Origin: Pedobacter sp. MC2016-05
GTDB taxonomy: Bacteria > Bacteroidota > Bacteroidia > Sphingobacteriales > Sphingobacteriaceae
Length of the DNA stretch: 64,000 nucleotides
Reading direction: 5' to 3'
Assembly (NCBI RefSeq): GCF_026239735.1
Contig: NZ_JAPIVT010000001.1
Coordinates: 434,001 to 498,000, forward strand
The notes under the pieces are model-generated. The model worked only from the letters and a program-made list of their open reading frames with translations, had not been told where the DNA came from and did not search any database. Positions 61,900 through 64,000 of this stretch are shown here, one piece after another. Every line of letters begins with the position of its first letter. Position 1 is the stretch's first letter. The position numbers were made by a program, and so were the translations under genes.

Positions 61900-62607
61900 T
61901 TATAATTGCGCAATATAATTGGGAAACATTTCTCTCCAAATTGGCCAGTCATGGTCGGCATTCTGGCGGATATCAAGCCAATGATTGATGCCTTTCTGTG
62001 CAAGTATGCCCGATAACCTTTCGTTGTCTGGCCGGCACATATCTCTATCCGTAGTACCTAAAACAATTTTCATGTAATGAAGTTCAGGATTGCTGTTGTT
62101 CATCAAATTATCAACCGGATTGTTGAAATAAACATCATCATTATAAAATCCGTCTAATTGGCCACTGATATCAAATGCGCCACTCATGCTAAACATGTGG
62201 CTCACCAGCCAGGGATGTCTGAAAGCAAAATTGGCCGCATGGTATCCACCAAAACTACAGCCAGCAGTAATGATCTTGCTGTGCCCGGTTTCATGTCTGG
62301 CTAAAGGTGCAACTTCCTCCAGTAGATACTTGTCGTACCAAATGTGATTTTTTACTCTGTCTGCAGGATGGATGCTTTTGTTGTACCAGCTTAATTTATC
62401 AATGCCATCAGGACAATAGATCTTAATTTTTCCTTCATTGATAAAACCCTCAACAGAATCTATCAATTTGAAGTCTTTGTTTTCGAAATATCGCCCCATA
62501 CTTGTTGGGAACAGTAGAATAGGGATACCACTGTGACCAAAGATGAGCATGTCGATTTCAGCACTTAAATTTGGGCTGTACCACTTTTTATGTTCTTCTT
62601 TAATCAT
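61900..62607 (-). CDS. Alpha/beta-hydrolase esterase in the amidoligase cluster
   Basis: A 235-residue esterase-D-like hydrolase. The nucleophile elbow is ITAGCSFGGYHAANFAFRHP, with the Ser of GCSFGG. The acid residue is likely in VLGTTDRDMCRPDNE and the catalytic His in RQNADHDWPIWREMFP. It has no signal peptide. Reading direction and spacing suggest it heads the operon of the two ATP-grasp proteins, GCS2 and the amidotransferase. The natural substrate is unknown. Confidence 0.87.
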   Translation of the reverse strand: MIKEEHKKWYSPNLSAEIDMLIFGHSGIPILLFPTSMGRYFENKDFKLIDSVEGFINEGKIKIYCPDGIDKLSWYNKSIHPADRVKNHIWYDKYLLEEVAPLARHETGHSKIITAGCSFGGYHAANFAFRHPWLVSHMFSMSGAFDISGQLDGFYNDDVYFNNPVDNLMNNSNPELHYMKIVLGTTDRDMCRPDNERLSGILAQKGINHWLDIRQNADHDWPIWREMFPNYIAQL

Positions 62608-62724
62608 ATATAAAATTGAATGTTTTAAGATAGAAATTTAATTCAACAAAAAGAATGTAATCGTTTTAAAATAAAGGATTTTGTAAAAATTGGCCGCCTT
62701 TAATTGATAGTTTATCAAGATTTG

Positions 62725-62732
62725 TACCTTTG
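62725..62732 (+). promoter_or_regulatory. Possible promoter -7 element of the second esterase gene
   Basis: TACCTTTG, matching TAnnTTTG, 43 bp before the ATG at 62776. No clear TTTG is found at -33. Confidence 0.45.
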
Positions 62733-62775
62733 TACTTTTATCAAACTGTGTCAATCGATTGGGGGTTAGAATATC

Positions 62776-63585
62776 ATGTACACAACAATTTTATCAGTAA
62801 AAGTTAATACCAGTAGTTTTAAGATACCATCTGCTTTTTTGAAGCGGGAGGTTGAAATAGATATATATGCACCTGAAGGCATTTTGGGCAATGAGAAAAT
62901 AGAACTCCTTTTGCTAAACGATGGGCAAGATGTAGCCAAGATGGAATTCAGTAGAATTTTGCAAGAAGCACATCACAATAAAAGAAATCATAGGTTAATT
63001 GTTGTTGCCATTAAGGCATCTACCGAACGATTAATGGAGTATGGAGTTGCAGGCGTTCCTGATTTTAAAGGCCGCGGAGCCAAAGCGGATTTGTATACCG
63101 ACTTTGTGATTAAGGAGCTTTTGCCTTTTGTGAAAAAGAAAATTGCCATGCCTATTACCGGAAGAGTTGGTTTTGCCGGTTTTTCTTTAGGTGGTTTGTC
63201 AGCTTTTGATATTGCGTGGAATAACCCATCGGTTTTTGATGTAATAGGTGTTTTTTCGGGAGCTTTTTGGTGGAGAAAGAAAGATTTGACCGAAGGCTAT
63301 ACAGATGCAGATCGAATAATGCACTCACTTATTGATTCTACATCTACAAAACCTGATATGAAATTCTGGTTAATGACTGGAACTGAAGATGAAAAAGCAG
63401 ATCGGAACAAAAACTTAATCATCGATTCTATTGATGATACCATTGATGTAGTAAAATCTCTTTTAAGGAAAGGTTATAAGCGGCCTGAAAATATATTTTA
63501 CTATGAAAAAGTTGGCGGCAAACATGATGTTGCTACCTGGGAAAGCGTGATGCGTGCCTTTTTAGACTGGGCTTTTGAAGTTTAA
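62776..63585 (+). CDS. Enterochelin-esterase-like alpha/beta-hydrolase
   Basis: A 269-residue esterase of the Fes/YieL-like group. LLLLNDGQDVAKMEFSRIL and YTDFVIKELLPFVKKKI are family blocks; the nucleophile is in VGFAGFSLGGLSAFDIAW and the His in KVGGKHDVATWE. There is no signal peptide. It is divergent from the minus-strand esterase of the cluster, sharing the spacer of about 170 bp, and is therefore a candidate member of the same system. No siderophore genes are near, so enterochelin is not its presumed substrate. Confidence 0.85.
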   Translation: MYTTILSVKVNTSSFKIPSAFLKREVEIDIYAPEGILGNEKIELLLLNDGQDVAKMEFSRILQEAHHNKRNHRLIVVAIKASTERLMEYGVAGVPDFKGRGAKADLYTDFVIKELLPFVKKKIAMPITGRVGFAGFSLGGLSAFDIAWNNPSVFDVIGVFSGAFWWRKKDLTEGYTDADRIMHSLIDSTSTKPDMKFWLMTGTEDEKADRNKNLIIDSIDDTIDVVKSLLRKGYKRPENIFYYEKVGGKHDVATWESVMRAFLDWAFEV

Positions 63586-63589
63586 TAAG

Positions 63590-64000
63590 CTACTGATATT
63601 TATTGAGAATTGGGGTGTCGAAAATTGTCCATAGGCAGGCCTTTTGGTCGCAGCTTTTTAATGCGCTATTCGCCCAGGTGTTGCAGGTTTTAAAAATGCT
63701 ATAACTGCCTTTCGCTTTATAAAAAGCGTCGGTCTCATCATAGTGGATTTCCGGACCAATGTTTATGAAGTTCCCCTTGTCATCGGTAAGGAAGCTAGCA
63801 GTAATGTAGTTGATTAACTGCTGATACTGTTTGTTGCTGATGATAATCTTTTTACAATGCTGATCCTCAACAGGAGTATGATAGTAGCTGGTATGCATTG
63901 CTGAAGTACTTAAGCCTGTAATTGCACGCAAGCCGGTGCTCAGTTTAAGATCTGAAAATTCAGGGGTTTCCAGATAAAACTTTTCATCGCCCCAGCCAAA
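63590..64000 (-). CDS. DUF2459 family protein, 5' end missing
   Basis: The minus-strand frame is open to the right edge of the window; the stop TAG is at 63592-63590. The visible 136 residues start with FGWGDEKFYLETPEFSDLKL and include TGLRAITGLSTSAMHTSY and KACLWTIFDTPILNKYQ. GWGD..FY and TSAMH are characteristic of DUF2459 proteins (TIGR02117). Internal ATG at 63896 is not a real start. Function is unknown. It converges with the esterase gene at a distance of 4 bp. Confidence 0.82.
   Translation of the reverse strand, partial: FGWGDEKFYLETPEFSDLKLSTGLRAITGLSTSAMHTSYYHTPVEDQHCKKIIISNKQYQQLINYITASFLTDDKGNFINIGPEIHYDETDAFYKAKGSYSIFKTCNTWANSALKSCDQKACLWTIFDTPILNKYQ

Overview
The window looks like chromosomal DNA of a Bacteroidota bacterium, most likely a member of the Sphingobacteriaceae close to Pedobacter. 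This rests on a SusC/SusD pair, type IX secretion/gliding genes (gldJ, porV), the Bacteroidota type of TonB-ExbB-ExbD-ExbD locus, a 14-gene nuo operon with a shortened NuoG, promoters of the TTTG...TAnnTTTG type, the lack of Shine-Dalgarno sequences, and AT-rich DNA. No identification beyond this is possible without a database search.

Layout. 1-4.3 kb: 3' part of a SusC-type TonB-dependent receptor plus its SusD lipoprotein. 4.4-9.8 kb: a ferredoxin and ferredoxin-NADP reductase pair, an unknown membrane protein, a prolyl oligopeptidase whose signal peptide is split off by a homopolymer frameshift, and lpxH. 9.9-12.1 kb: an IS1634-type insertion sequence (1,680 bp) flanked by a perfect 239-bp direct repeat, with a TAG codon in its transposase. 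12.2-20.4 kb: housekeeping genes: prfA, two tandem tRNA-Asp units, infC (no ATG start), a DMT exporter, a lipoprotein Cu/Zn SOD, an orphan ExbD, metK behind a SAM-II-like riboswitch, a YegS-type lipid kinase and a SUI1 factor. 20.7-28.4 kb: pckA and the exbB-exbD-exbD-tonB-hyp-pstS-like-TPR operon. 28.5-41.8 kb: nuoA to nuoN (complex I), interrupted by palindromic repeats. 41.8-46.4 kb: dedA, ppa, a CBS/CorC-type membrane protein, rsmE, a DUF4159 protein and a biotin carrier. 46.4-50.7 kb: gldJ and porV, divergent, separated by a decayed AsmA-like gene, then ispF. 50.7-54.7 kb: repeat-rich spacer with a MITE-like element, then a 1,134-residue GH18-deacetylase-GT2 fusion protein. 54.9-57.4 kb: pirin, YceI, a Crp/Fnr regulator and a 52-residue Cys-rich membrane peptide. 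57.4-63.6 kb: a cluster of two ATP-grasp proteins, a class I glutamine amidotransferase, a GCS2-type glutamate-cysteine-ligase homologue and two esterases. The right edge holds a partial DUF2459 gene.

How the parts work together. NADH dehydrogenase, pyrophosphatase and PEP carboxykinase serve central energy metabolism. ExbB/ExbD/TonB energise receptors such as the SusC at the left edge. GldJ and PorV belong to type IX secretion. The least explained system is the amidoligase cluster at 57.4-63.6 kb: it encodes three ATP-dependent carboxylate ligase folds, an amidotransferase and two hydrolases, as expected for synthesis and turnover of a small peptide-like compound that I cannot name. The second candidate is the one-polypeptide polysaccharide machine at 51.3-54.7 kb. 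I found no CRISPR array, prophage or rRNA.
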